The notes: generated by a model not told the origin, from the letters alone. A DNA stretch of 64,000 nucleotides from Helichrysum umbraculigerum (GCA_949592205.1 CATIUR010000004.1:98292337-98356336), one strand, 5' to 3'. Positions 46,313 through 58,119 are shown, numbered from the stretch's first letter. Numbers and translations are program-made.

Positions 46313-47158
46313 ACGATGAGGTGGTCAGTACATTCATTGTGGAGTCTCAAGAGGTAGAAGAAAATGAAAGTGAAAGTGACTAAGTTACTTGATATCATCG
46401 GGCTTATATTTGGTTAACCTGTTACGTCATTTTGTTCCCATGTCAGATAGAACTTGTTGTCATGATTTTTTAGTTAACTCTATTGCTAACAATTTGTATT
46501 GTTTCTTATTAATCTACACAGGATGGGTAAACGTAAAAGATGTGCAAAAAGACATAGTGGATACTCAAAATGATTCAAGGGTTGATAAAACTTAATTCAA
46601 GAAACTAGTGACTCGTTAGTTTAACCAGAAAACTGAGGTAATTAATTTACTTGCTTCGATTGCGAAAAATTTTCAGGTGAACTTTCAATTAGTTGGCGTA
46701 TATAAACTGCCAATTCATAATATGTGTCAATGGACAGGTGGAAAGTGAGACAAATAAAAAGATTCGTTCCAAGTATATTGAGCCTCATGTAGCAGGAACC
46801 AAATCTTTTGCTAGGCTAATTCATGAAGAGGTGACTTTGCTATCTATTTATTAGTTTTTTGTGTTATATCTTTATTGATATACTACAATATATTGTGTCC
46901 TATTGAAAATCCTAGCACTATGTGACTATCAAATTGTTAATTTGTTTAAAAGTACGTTCCAGAATTTTTCTTATGATTTGCATTAACTATGCAGAATATG
47001 AGAGCAAGTACCCTATAGCATCTCCAATAATGTTGATAATTTTTTAAATGTTGCAGAGGATAAAGTATAATGGTGTTCGACCATGAGGAACAATATATTG
47101 TATAAGTCGAACAAGAAAAGATGGAAGCATTGTTAACAAAGTAGCTGCTGGAATAGTG
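46313..47158 (+). pseudogene. Exon remnants of a CACTA (En/Spm)-associated Transposase_24-like protein
   Basis: Two exon-like blocks have splice-site borders. 46738-46830 follows an acceptor GGACAG, is followed by GTGACT, and codes 31 residues including AGTKSFARLIHEE. 47057-47158 follows TTGCAG, is followed by GTATGT, and codes RIKYNGVRP, a TGA, then TRKDGSIVNKVAAGIV. The GTKSFA...EE and T(H/R)xRKDGxxVN patterns are those of the plant Transposase_24 / Ptta-En-Spm family. An acidic block at 46313-46383 (EVEENESESD then TAG) may be another exon. The in-frame TGA and loss of the rest mark it as dead. I rely on motif memory, so moderate confidence. Confidence 0.5.
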
Positions 47159-47973
47159 GTATGTATATATTAATATTTAAGTTTATTTTTTATGGTAAGT
47201 ATGATATATAATGATTGATGAGTTTGTGTACAGTAATAAAAAAAAAAAAACAATAATGAGTGCTTATATAAATGGCAGTTGCTAATTATGTATTATATGA
47301 ATGGCAGCTGCTAATAAAAACAGAATTTTTGCATTTTTTTTTTTCACTAATTAAGTATTATAAAGATGGTAGTACTGTGTTTCTTCAAATGGCAACAAAT
47401 TGATTGTGTATATTTCTGTTTTATGCAACAGTTCTCAAACGTATCATTCCAGCCTTCATGATAAGTAGATGCTTTCATGCTATTCCATAATGGCAGAAGA
47501 CAGTAAGTCATTTCTTCATTTATTGAAGTTAATTATTTTTTATCATTGAATGTCAGAAAGTGTTCACCGTTCAAATTGTAAATATAGGTTTAGTATCATT
47601 AGTGGCATTCATATTCTTCATTGAACTTCATTTAATCATCTGTTAGAGAATTGCTTAGAGGTGAGTTAGATATGTCACTTATTGTAAGCTGATGTGGTTG
47701 GTTGGGTTGTGTTTGGTTGCATAATGATATCTCTTGTAATGCTGTATATTCCAGGTTCCTAATGATTTCTGCAGCACCTGTAGGAGACCAATTTTATAGT
47801 AGGTACCATTATGTCTGACCTTATCAGTTAGTTTCGACACCACGTTTGGTGGGCCACTATTCAACGAGGACATCAGGAGGTAGTCGGAAGGTGTAGTGGT
47901 TGTGACACACTGCATATGATATATAGAATCCTGCCTATTAAATGTTGTATATGCACAGAAGAACCCCCAAAAA
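47159..47973. other. Upstream region of the PPR gene
   Basis: AT-rich DNA without a supported ORF. It presumably holds the PPR promoter and leader, but I cannot point to a clear TATA box. Confidence 0.4.
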
Positions 47974-49461
47974 ATGCTCAGGCGAATTCAGTTTGATACC
48001 TCTTTCACAAGCATGCCAACCTTCCGCCGCTGCCTCCTTCACTCCACCACAACTACACCCAACCCGATAACACCAATCAACCCATCACATCTCCTCCGTG
48101 TGGCTACCGTCCTGTACCAACAACAAGACTCACCTGAATCAAGACTCCACACCTCTCTCTCTCGCTGCAATTTCCATCTGACCCATGAATTCTTTCTTCA
48201 AATATGTAACCAATTCCCTTATTCTTGGAAGCCCGTGTATAAATTTCACAAATTTACACAAACCCAAATCTTTGATCATACACCTGTCACCCTAAACAAA
48301 ATGCTTGATGTCATTGGCAAATCAAGAAACATCGACCTTTTATGGGAGTTGGCCCAAGATATTGGTCAACGACGTTTGGTTACTGATAAAACTTACAAGA
48401 TTGTGATTAAAACATTGGCTTCCGCAAGGGAATTGAAGAAATGTGTTGAATTTTTCCATGTAATGAAAGGGTTTGGTTATGGGTATAATTTGGGGACTTT
48501 GAATAAGGTTGTTGAGAGTTTATGTCAGTGTAAGCTTGTTGATGAAGCTAGATATGTTGTTTTGAAGATGAAAGAGTTTCTTAAACCAGATGGGTTTACT
48601 TACAAGTGTTTGATTAAGGGGTTTTGTGATGTGGGTAATTTGGTTGAAGCTTCAAAGATTTGGAATTTGATGGTTGATGAAGGTTTCGAGGTGGAGATTG
48701 ATGATGTTGAGAAGATGATGGATAGTCTTTTTAAGGTGAATCGATATGATGAGGCAATGAAGCTTTTTGAATCGGTTAGACTTGATAGGATTGACGATGT
48801 AGGGGTTTCAACTTACAGGCTTGTGATAGGTTGGATGTGTAAGAAGGAAAAGCTTGGTCAAGCACGGGTGGTGTTTGATGAAATGCGCGAGAGAGGGATT
48901 GAACCAGATTCTGTGATATTGGGTTCGTTGATTTATGGGTTTTTGAGCAAAGCTAGGGTCCGTGAAGCTTATGAGATCGCGGAAAGGATTGAGAAGCCTG
49001 ACATTAGTGTTTATCATGGTTTGATCAAGGGGCTTTTAAGGTTGAAAAGGGCAAATGAAGCAACAAATGTGTTTAGGGAGATGATAAGGAGAGGGTGTGA
49101 GCCTACAATGCACACATATGTAATGTTATTGCAAGGACATTTAGGGAAGAGGGGGAGGAAAGGAGACGACCCTTTAGTCAATTTCGATACTATTTTTGTG
49201 GGAGGTTTGGTTAAGGCGGGGAAGTCATTAGAAGCAACCAAGTATGTCGAGAGAGTGATGAATCGAGGACTTGAGGTGCCTAGGTTTGACTATAATAAAT
49301 TCTTGCACTACTATTCGAACGAAGACGGTGTTACTATGTTTGAGGTAATGTCAAAGAAATTTAGAGAGGTTGGTTTGTTTGATTTAGGAGACATTTTTGA
49401 AAGATATGGAGAGAAAATGGCTACTAGAGAGAAAAGAAGGGATAGGTTAACTGTGACATGA
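47974..49461 (+). CDS. P-class pentatricopeptide repeat protein, probably organelle-targeted (495 aa)
   Basis: Intronless, as most plant PPR genes are. Residues 1-35 are rich in R, S and T with almost no acid (MLRRIQF...FRRCLLHSTTTT), a likely mitochondrial presequence. Degenerate 35-residue PPR units run from about 138 to 430. The clearest are 173-206, 207-241 (TYKCLIKGFCDVGNLVEA), 278-312 (RERGIEPD), 313-343 and 344-378 (IRRGCEPT). There is no E, DYW or SMR extension, so it is P-class, expected to bind organellar RNA. The C-terminal part (GHLGKRGRKGDDPLVNFDTIF, RFDYNKFLHYYSNE) recalls the Arabidopsis At1g26500-type protein. That orthology is from memory and unchecked. Start ATG follows CAAAAA, and the ORF looks complete and undamaged. 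Confidence 0.93.
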   Translation: MLRRIQFDTSFTSMPTFRRCLLHSTTTTPNPITPINPSHLLRVATVLYQQQDSPESRLHTSLSRCNFHLTHEFFLQICNQFPYSWKPVYKFHKFTQTQIFDHTPVTLNKMLDVIGKSRNIDLLWELAQDIGQRRLVTDKTYKIVIKTLASARELKKCVEFFHVMKGFGYGYNLGTLNKVVESLCQCKLVDEARYVVLKMKEFLKPDGFTYKCLIKGFCDVGNLVEASKIWNLMVDEGFEVEIDDVEKMMDSLFKVNRYDEAMKLFESVRLDRIDDVGVSTYRLVIGWMCKKEKLGQARVVFDEMRERGIEPDSVILGSLIYGFLSKARVREAYEIAERIEKPDISVYHGLIKGLLRLKRANEATNVFREMIRRGCEPTMHTYVMLLQGHLGKRGRKGDDPLVNFDTIFVGGLVKAGKSLEATKYVERVMNRGLEVPRFDYNKFLHYYSNEDGVTMFEVMSKKFREVGLFDLGDIFERYGEKMATREKRRDRLTVT

Positions 49462-50132
49462 TGTAAAGGTTGTTAATCATCTTGGTGTCAAAACACTAGT
49501 TATGTAGGTTGGAGCAGTCAAAACACTGTTATTAATTTGGTTGTTAATCATCTTGCCAGGTGAACTTACACTATCATCAATAAACATTCATATTCTTATC
49601 ACACAAACAAGATTGAAACTGTTGGTCATTTTTTGAAGCGCATTTTGGTTTTAAACTTATAGCCATCTTTTCCAGAATGGTAGTCCTGTGAGGTTCTGGG
49701 AGTACAATGTTCTTGTTAGTTTATTTCATTTTTACTTCTTCCAGAGTAGCGCCTAAAAGGATTCACGTGGTTTAACATCAAATTCATAAATTAACCTGTC
49801 ATTTTTGTAGAGAACTAAATTCGTAAATCCCAATTTTGAATGTTAAACCTGTTGAATTATCTATATTATGGAGGACAACGTTTTTTCAACAGATTCTTAT
49901 CAAAAGATGTTTTGTATAGTGCAAGTCAAGTATGTGGTTGAAATAGACTCAGATTGTTATATAGTCCAAGTCTTGCATGTAGAAATAGACGCAGACCCCA
50001 AACCAATAGACTTTAAGTAAACCATGATGTGGTGTTTTTAAGCAACTACTAAGAAAATTCTTATACTACTACTGCTAGTATATATATACATCATGAATGT
50101 TAATAGCAAGTGTACACATGTAATCAACAAAA
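49462..50132. other. Intergenic region between PPR and RLP genes
   Basis: About 670 bp of AT-rich DNA. TATATATATA near 50079-50088 could be the TATA box of the following gene. Nothing else seen. Confidence 0.45.
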
Positions 50133-51161
50133 ATGAGTTTTTCAAATTTGGTTTTCCTGTTTCTTTTTTTCGTACTCTCCGCTTCTTCTTTCAATACAAG
50201 TACTCGTAAATGCTCTGAGAAACAAAGCGCTGATTTGCTTCTCTTTAAACAAAACCTTTTATCCATCAATTTCTCAATTGATGATCCTCTTTATGATTCC
50301 CCATGTCAAGATTGGCTCGGTTCTGATTATTCTCCAATTATGTCAAACTGGAACACAAGTAGAGATTGTTGTAATTGGAATGGAGTTACTTGTGACCCCT
50401 TCACAGGTGACGTTATTGCTCTCGACCTTAGTTGTGGCATGCTACAAGGTACCATCCATTCTAACGCGTCCCTTTTTAACCTCCCTCACCTTGAGAGACT
50501 TAACCTTGCTTTCAACAGTTTTACAGCTTCCTAACTTCCTCGCAAAATTGAAAGGTTTTCAAAAACCCTCACACACTTCAACATCTCTAAATGTGGGTTT
50601 TCTGGCCAAGTCCTAATGGAAATCACACTTCTTCATAGATTGGTGTCACTTGATCTCTCTCGGAATGATGGTTTTAGTCTTGGACCTCATGTTTTTGAAA
50701 ACCTGCTTCGAAATTCTACTTCTTTGAAAGAACTTTCGCTTGAAGGTGTTGATATCTCTTCAGCTTTACCTACTTATCTTAATTTCTCTTCTTCCTTGAA
50801 ATTACTAAATCTTCGTTCTTGTGGATTGCAAGGTAAAATTCCTCATAACATATTCGATCTTCGATCATTGGAAACACTTGACTTGTCGGGAAATAGTTTC
50901 ATAGGCCATATCCCTTCAAAAATCTCACTTCTTCCAAAATTGGTTTCCCTTGATCTCTCTAGGAATTGGAATGATGGGCTTGGGCTTGGGCTTGATATCC
51001 AACCTCATATTCTTAACACCCTTCTTGAAAATTCTACTCTTTTGAGAGACATTTCATTCGATTGGGTTGATATAGGTTTGGTTTTACCCGCACATCTTAA
51101 TGTCTCTTCTTCCTTGAAATCACTACATCTCAGTTCTACCAGCTTGCACAATATTGCTTAG
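50133..51161 (+). pseudogene. Truncated receptor-like protein (Cf-type LRR-RLP) with a nonsense codon
   Basis: One continuous frame of 343 codons with a single TAA at 50532-50534; CAA-to-TAA would explain it. Order: signal peptide (residues 1-20, SNLVFLFLFFVLSA), N-terminal cap with SNWNTSRDCCNWNGVTCD, then extracellular LRRs (IALDLSCGMLQGTI, LERLNLAFNSF, LVSLDLSRN twice, LETLDLSGNSFIGHIP). Plant RLPs of this kind are normally 800-1000 residues with a C-terminal membrane anchor. Here the LRRs stop after about 340 codons and retrotransposon debris follows within 260 bp. It would be a plasma-membrane immune or developmental receptor if whole. Its 3' half is lost. N-terminal fragments of 133 residues could still be translated. 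Confidence 0.9.
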
Positions 51162-51419
51162 TTAATAGTTGAACTTACATTTGTGAAAGCTACTGGATTA
51201 TGATGTATGGTGGGAATGACATGAAAACATGTGTAAGGTATATTTACAATTACGCTTGGCCACCGTAATTATAAATATAAGTTGTACATGTAGACGTGTG
51301 ATAATCATGATTAGATCACTATGAAACTATTTCTTAACTTTAAAAAGTGAATTGAATAAAAAAATATTTTGTGTGGGATGAAATTATCATGGATTTGGTG
51401 ACCGTCCTACGATAACATT
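51162..51419. other. Junction DNA, nothing recognised
   Basis: 260 bp between the RLP fragment and Ty3 integrase remains; no LRR coding and no element end visible. Confidence 0.4.
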
Positions 51420-51870
51420 GAGAAAGAATGATGAATCTGGGTCGTGATAGATCGTTATGCGAAATCAGCTCATTTCTTAGCTACTCATGAAACGTACTCC
51501 GCTAATCGGTTGACATAAATATTTCAGAGATTGTTAGGCTTCATGGCACTCATTTGTAAATTGTTTCGAATACATATCCTTATTTTACTTTGTAGTTTTG
51601 GAAGAGACTTCATAAAGATTTTTGGTACGAAACTGAAACACAACATTACGTATTATCTACACATAGATGGTGAGGAAGGACCATTCAGACATCAGAGGAT
51701 TGGTTGAGCGCTTGTGCTTTAAAGTGAACGTAAAATTTTGACGACTATCTTCGAATTATTGAGTTTTCATATAATAACAGCTAGCATTAAAGTATTGGTA
51801 TGGTACCATATGAAATATCATATGCGCAAAAATGTAGAGCTCTTATTTGTTATAAATGATCCCCTTACAT
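51420..51870 (+). pseudogene. Ty3 integrase core remnant
   Basis: Readable pieces across frames: WVVIDRYAKSAHFLATHETYS, then RLLGFMAL (frameshifted), HIDGEEGPFRHQR at the place of the PQTDGQSERTIQ motif, and GMVPYEISYAQKCRALIC. Several stops and frameshifts. Order and spacing match the Ty3 integrase core. It is much older than the elements in the nest. Confidence 0.8.
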
Positions 51871-51901
51871 ATTGGTCTAAAGATTAAATCCAATTTTTGT
51901 T

Positions 51902-52200
51902 GATTTTAGAGACGAAATCATTATTTTAGGGGGATATATTGTAATAATTGGGAATAAAAATAATATGGTTAAATGTACAAGTTCATTGATTTCGGGGACG
52001 AAATCATTTTTAGGGTGATATGTTATAATAACCAGAAATTTAATTCTATGGTTAGATTATAATTGAGTTCATTGATTTCGGGGACGAAATCATTTTTAGT
52101 GGGATATGTTATAATAACCCGAATTAAAACTATATGGTTACCTCTTATTCTTTGATTTCGGGGACGAAATCATTTTTAGTGGGATATGTTATAATAACCC
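51902..52200 (+). repeat. Fourfold tandem array of hairpin, polypurine tract and LTR start
   Basis: Units start at 51902, 51988, 52074 and 52154 (86, 86 and 80 bp). Each has GATTTCG-GGGA-CGAAATC, then ATTTTTAGTGGGATA and TGTTATAATAACC, plus about 30 bp. The first unit is the most diverged. The last leads into the full LTR. Confidence 0.93.
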
Positions 52201-54523
52201 GTAATTATATGTAACGTATTGTATTTTAAATATAGTAGTCGTAACAATATAATAATAAAATGAGGTACGTAATATATATGTTTATAACGGTGATCTTTAA
52301 ATTAATTAAATATTTAATGTGAGTTAACTTTATAAAGTGAATCTGTGAGTTAACTAAATTGAAATTCCGTTGGGCTAAATTGAAGAGGTCAACAATCAAA
52401 TAACTCAAATTCCGTTTTTGAAGGGGATGACTTCCGTATTATCAGTCACAAAGATTTCCTTATAAGCAAGTCTTATCTACTAAATCATTTATTCACAAAG
52501 ACAATATAAAATTAATCCTATGATCACTCTCAATAACACTAAGAAAGAGGACGATCGTTTACTCGTGCAAAGGAGACTTCATGAGTTTATCGGCACAAGC
52601 GAATCGATTTCGATTAGAGGTAATTCTTGACCCAACTCTTTTGTTAACCATGTATCAAACGTTTTTATCTCTTAATTACTCTATTTGAGCATTTTATTGA
52701 GTTTAGAGTGATGTTAGACCGCGTTAACGTTACCGGTTACATATAGTGATTAAACGCAAAGTTCCGAGTTCTAATATTGGTGATTCTGTTGCAAACATGG
52801 ATTTAAAACCCATGTCATGAATACGTTTATATTCTTAGACTAAATTAATATGATCTTTTTAATGTAACAAAGCTAAACAATAAAGAAAATGTCGATGAAT
52901 TTTAAGAAAAACAAAACTGCAATATGAAGTGATCAAGAAGATGAATACATGGGAATTTTTGATAACTTTCATATTGGCCCCTGAACTATTAGAAGATTAT
53001 AAAATAAATTCTAAGTATGAATTAATTACAATTTACTCCCTGAAGTACTTATATCATCTAAAACACTTAAGTCTTAAAACGGAAAATTCATTTGGTACAT
53101 GCGTTAAGTTGATTTTAAATAATGCCATTTTAAGATGCATTGTTCATCAATTAAATGGGGAAAGTTTTATTAATAAAGGTTAGAGAAATTAAAAGGTTAA
53201 TTAGATATGGGACATATGATATCGCAGAAAATAAGATTATTAAAACTAGTTGAATATTATATGTAGACTTCGTTGATGATTGCGGAAGATCTTTTTTTGA
53301 CCTTGAGAGTTTAGATCGGTGCTTAGACTCTTATTCAGGTACGGATGTCCGTATTCTTCTTTCAGCGTTATCTTGACATAGTTTGTTGATATCCTTGTGT
53401 TCTTTTGATATCCTTGTGGTTCAGTTGATATCTAGATATATATTTGTGTGATCTAATTCCCTTATTTGAGCTAAATGGTTTGAACAAAAGTGTTATTTGA
53501 GATTTGATAAATTGTGGAAACTTTTGAGAAACTTGTGTGAAAAATGATCTTTGATAAACTTGGGGAATTCATTATTGCGAACTACCTTTGATTCATTTGA
53601 TTTAGGTTCCATATGTATGGTGGACATACTCTGGTGTGTGGTTGGTTTATATGTTCACTGTGCGCCCATAGAACTCAAGAGTTTTGTAGACCGGAGATAA
53701 CTATACCGAGTCAGCTTCCTGTGGAGGACCACAGGGGCGTCATTGCGGCACCAATGACGTCGCACTATCCGTGGCGGTGGGATTAGTCCACGGCGTCTCC
53801 CCTTTGTTGATATTATGTGATTGTGTGATTATGCTCGTGGAGAGCTTTTGATTTATGCTCGCGGGAGAGCTTTTGGATTATTTGGGAGGCGTATGGATGC
53901 ATCCTAGGCTATGTTATGTTATGATATGATATGATTTGTGTAGAGCGGTCGTGTTGTGTAGTGCCATACACACCTTTCGATTAGGGGATACGTACACCTG
54001 GAGTCGCGACCAGTGTGTTATTGCGAGATATGATATATTGTGAGATATGATATTTGGCACTGGTGTGGTGCAGTTTGGATATTTTGTTTGTAGGGTACTC
54101 GGTATAAAAATAACCCAACCCCTCGTTGCTTCAGCCTTTATTTCATTTGTTACTCTGGTGTAAGGGTGGTGTTACTCGAAGGATGAATTTTAGAAAATTA
54201 AATTATTTATTTCGTTTCATTCTCATTATAAAATATTAAAACTTTTACTGTTTACTTCTGTTATCATCCGCACACTGAGCAATTAGCTCAGCCGCATATC
54301 TTTTGATCATGCGGCAGGTACTCTGGGTAATTTGGGATGAGTGCGAGAGCTTCAAGACTTGGACTCGTCATAGAACCATCATTTATTTCAGTTTGGAGTT
54401 TTATTTAAGTTTTCATTTAATATACATTATCTGTCATTTATTATTAAAAGAATTTATTAAGTACATTTATTATTTAGCAATAAATGTGACCTCTCGTTTC
54501 GTTATTGGAATGGGGGTGTTACA
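52187..54523 (+). repeat. 3' LTR of the decayed Ty3 element (2.34 kb)
   Basis: Starts TGTTATAATAACCCG after the last tract unit and ends GGGGGTGTTACA at 54523. A GC-rich patch at 53718-53794 holds three consecutive stem-loops. Minor ORFs inside are not supported as genes. Confidence 0.75.
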
Positions 54524-55187
54524 TTCCTCCACCATGTTGACATTAGATGGAACAACAATTTCTTTGCCCTTTCCCTTGTCATTTTCTTGTACCCTTAGAC
54601 ACTCCTCTATGCGCAAATGACTACCCAATTGAACCAGAGTCAATTCTTCCTTCATATGCTTCAAATTATGCTTGAAGTCTTTCCATGAAGGGCAATTTAT
54701 CGATTATACATGAAACTTGGATTGATTCATCCATTTTCATTTCATGTTGTGCAAATTGTCCAAGTATCCGAAGGCATTCATGGTAATGTTCCATAACAGA
54801 ACGAGAATCAACCATCTTGTAATTATTAAAATTACTAACAAGAAACTTCTTTGAAGAAGCATCTTCAGCCATGTACTTGGACTCCAAAGAATTTTATAAA
54901 TCCTTTGCAGATTCGAAGTTTTGATAAATGTCAAATAGTGAATCAGACATACCGTTTAAGATGTGACCACGACAAATGAAGACATCGTTCTGCCACTTGC
55001 ATCTCTTACGAGTTTGATCCAACGTTTCCTCTTCCTGTGCCTCTGAACAAGGTGTACTCAGAACATAAACAACTTTCAAAGTTGTCAACAAGAACTTCAT
55101 CTTTTTCTGCCATCACCTAAAATCAACCCCATCAAATTTGTCAAGTTTTGCAAACTTGGAAGTCATGTTCTTCATAGATTCGGCCAT
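54524..55187 (-). pseudogene. Copia-type gag fragment (UBN2 family), dead
   Basis: Minus strand from ATG at 55187 (MAESMKNMTSKFAKLDKFDG). It continues through KRCKWQNDVFICRGHILNGMS, then SKKFLVSNFNNYKMVDSRS, and ends in MKEELTLVQLGSHLRIEE...NMVEE at the LTR edge. This is the standard gag of a common plant Copia group. Lesions: a TGA after VDFR, a stop after AKDL, and a frameshift after IDKLP. Only gag is left; it ends exactly where the Ty3 LTR starts. Confidence 0.85.
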
Positions 55188-55478
55188 TGAATCAACGAAA
55201 TAATTACTTTTGATTGTTGGTAAATAACTTTGTGTAACAGGGTAAAATAATCAATAACCGGATATCTCAATGAATCATGGTATCACTTTCCAAAAGTAAT
55301 TATTCGACCCTTATTGCCTTGGGTTACACGAATATCACTTTGGGATAATTCAAAGAGTTTGTTCTTGATATTTGGCAAATACGAGAACCTGTTTGCAATG
55401 AGTGTTTCTTGTTTTTGGTATGTATTTTCTCATGTAAAAATCTTTGCACCCAAAATTCACTTTAATATATAAACTCTC
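55188..55478 (-). other. Probable leader of the dead Copia element
   Basis: Lies upstream of the gag on the minus strand. AT-rich, no ORF. GTGATACCATGATTC (minus) is vaguely like a degraded primer site but is not convincing. Confidence 0.3.
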
Positions 55479-55486
55479 GTTGGATT

Positions 55487-56152
55487 CAGGGGCGGATGTA
55501 GTGTATTAGGTGGGGGGTCCTGGGCCCCCAGTGACTTCTAGCCCATAAGTATATTTTTCTCCAAGCCCATCAAAAAGCCCCAATTAAAAACTAGTTGGAC
55601 CCCCCAATTTCAAGATAATATTTGTTGCTGCCCTTAGATTTTTAGCTTAATATAGACCTTATTATTTATAACATCTACTTGGACTATTTTTTTTTCTTTC
55701 CTAGCGATGTGGGATAACCCACGTTCAAATGTTCAATCCCTTGTTAATTTTATACCAAACCTTGTTACACCTTTTAATTATCAAACATCTTTTTATTCTT
55801 TTTGCACAATTTTATTATACAATTTTTTACCCCCAATATCTTTCTTTATGTAATATGTAATACATAGACTACATTACTTAAGGATATGTCTAAGGTTGTG
55901 TAAATAAAAATCTTTTAAGTTAATTTTAATGCTTAATTCAGCTATAATTTAGTGTTATTTACTTCGTTTCATGTAAAAAAATATCAACACGTTAATGAAG
56001 TGACTTACACACATACTTCAAGCACGTAATTGTTTGATATCTTTATTTTGTTAACTATATCCGGCCCGTTTTTAGCCGTTAGCTAACCCATTTATAATGC
56101 CCTTTATAAAGTCTATGGCCCCTCACGAATCAAATTCCTGGATCCGCCACTG
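55487..56152. mobile_element. Non-autonomous hAT element (666 bp)
   Basis: An 8-bp target duplication GTTGGATT (55479-55486 and 56153-56160) is the hAT signature. Inverted ends CAGGGGCGGATGTAG and CTGGATCCGCCACTG match imperfectly over about 15 bp. No coding sequence. Confidence 0.88.
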
Positions 56153-56186
56153 GTTGGATTTAAACCAACATAGAGACTTCATTGTT

Positions 56187-56350
56187 GGAACTAACATTAA
56201 AATATCATTATATGTGGAACTAATATCATATTGGCATTATAAGTATTACTAACACCAAATTGACATTATATGTATAACTAACGTCAAAATGGCTTCATAT
56301 TTAACTAACATCGAAATGGGTTGATATGTTAAACGACTAACACTAATATG
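56187..56350. repeat. Degenerate ~38-bp tandem repeat
   Basis: About five units of ACTAACATNAAAATGGCATTATATGT type directly after the hAT element. Confidence 0.7.
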
Positions 56351-56569
56351 GCATTTTGTTATATTTTATACTAGTAAAACACATTTTTATTAGTACCAAA
56401 AAAACATATCTAAATTAAGTAATTTAGATACAAATAAAATAAAATCAGTTTTGGGTCCGGTATGTCATTCACTTAATGGATGTACACTCCGTACCTCCAA
56501 ACCCATTTCCAAGTGACATAAACATATCCTCAATTACACTAAATTAATAATAACATTAGGAAGGAAATA

Positions 56570-56819
56570 CTCACTCCTTCCCGATTCTATTGTCCAGTAT
56601 TCCTTTTTGGGATGTCCCAATTTAATTGTCCACTTCCATATATAGATAAGAATAATGAAATAAAGTTCATTTTTGCCCATAATTTATATATGTAAGACAA
56701 AAAGGTAGGTACAAAGTAAAGGGTAAAACTGTTTTCTTACCAAAAAGTAAGAGAGATTGTGATATTTTCTTAAACTGCGTGTTTTTTGTATGGGGACAAT
56801 AAAATTGGGACGGAGGGAG
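56570..56819. mobile_element. Stowaway-type MITE (250 bp)
   Basis: TA target duplication (56568-56569 and 56820-56821). The right end reads GGGACGGAGGGAG and the left CTCACTCCTTCCCG, the known Stowaway/mariner-type CTCCCTCCGTCCC end. ATTCTATTGTCC and GGACAATAAAAT extend the inverted repeat. Confidence 0.9.
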
Positions 56820-56821
56820 TA

Positions 56822-58111
56822 CTTACGATTGTTAAACTATCGGAGTATTTGAATGTAGAGATTAATTAAAGATGTTGTTAGCATTGTTGATGGTGAGATA
56901 ATAGGTTAGTGGTAAATCATAGATGAATGAATTGAAGATATATATGAGATGAATTTGTGTTGTAACTAGACTGTGTGAGTTAATAGTTAACCACAAATTT
57001 CGAGTATGGTTTTTTAATTAAATAAATCAAAATTATAGTGTTAATATTAATTTTAATGTTAACTAGATCATAACCCGCCAAATTTGCGGACGAGATCATT
57101 ATACCTTTTTCAAATTATTATTAGTTTACAATAATTAATTTGTGTGTGATTATGTTAAACTTGTTGCGATCTTATCACCAAAAGCTGCACAAATATAAGT
57201 GCATAAATGAAAACAGGAATAATATTCGGCATGTACTGTAACATCAACATGTTAGCTTTGTGAATGAAAACATTAAAGTATGAATGAAAAAGGTGATCGA
57301 ATCACGTTGTCTGGCAAATAAAAATTGTCAATATAAATAACTGTAATTTAGTAATGCAATACAAAGTAACAATAGGATAGTTATGACAAATCAAACTTCA
57401 TAACTTTGAACGATAATTGATTTGCTTATACAATACATGAAGCACGTAGTCTTTTACCGCTTCCAAGTTGCCCATTGCGTTGGACTTCTGATACATACAT
57501 GTATGTGAACAATTATGGGCAATTGGTCGAAGATATGAGAGTATCCCAAATCATTGTTTATGAAATAGACTCCTGCAATCTTGTAACTCTCTGAAGTAAC
57601 ACTTTTTCATCAATATTGATTTTATTTAGAAAACACTGTATTTTCTTGTGTTTATTATTTGAAGTTTCTATTTGTTTCTCAATTAACTATTTATAATGTG
57701 AAAAAAAAAATAGGTACGCAAAAAAATATGTACCTGTTTAACATGGCTATGCAACCACTATGAATAATCAGAGCCATGTTAGTTTTCTAAGAGAACAGAT
57801 CATAAGCGTTGCATATTAGGATGCATTAAGTGGAAAGTAAATCACCTTTGTAGTCCACTTCGAAAATGTTGACTTTAAGTGAGGAAAAGAAGTCACTCTA
57901 GGAGTCTAGGCCATGTATCTTAGTTATTTTTGAGTTGTCAATATTACAATAGATAGGCAGAGTGAACGTAATTTTAAGAGATAGCCGACACCTATATTGT
58001 TATGTGAAATATCATCTTTAGTTGTTGTGATAGTAACTGTGATGGTTAAGTTTATCCATGATCCTGCCATTATGACAGGATGACCAAATGGTCTTTGAAA
58101 TAACTTATGTG
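56822..58111. other. Intergenic AT-rich DNA, no gene recognised
   Basis: No ORF, RNA gene or element ends that I can support. Confidence 0.45.
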
Positions 58112-58119
58112 GTATGATC

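Larger units (their letters stand above)
51420..54523 (+). mobile_element. Decayed 3' end of a Ty3 element (integrase debris, tract array, 3' LTR)
   Basis: Order fits a plus-strand Ty3 3' end: integrase remains (51420-51870), repeated polypurine-tract/LTR junctions (51902-52200), then one long LTR (52187-54523, TG...TGTTACA). No 5' part remains. It was probably truncated when it landed next to, or recombined with, the RLP gene. To the right it abuts a dead Copia gag, which it may have inserted into. Confidence 0.75.

Noticed and set aside
51902..52200. CRISPR-like array
   Set aside because: Plant nuclear DNA, only four units, and each unit is a recognisable polypurine-tract/LTR junction.
54303..54620. 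105-residue plus-strand ORF
   Set aside because: It spans the end of an LTR and the antisense of a dead Copia gag; no independent support.
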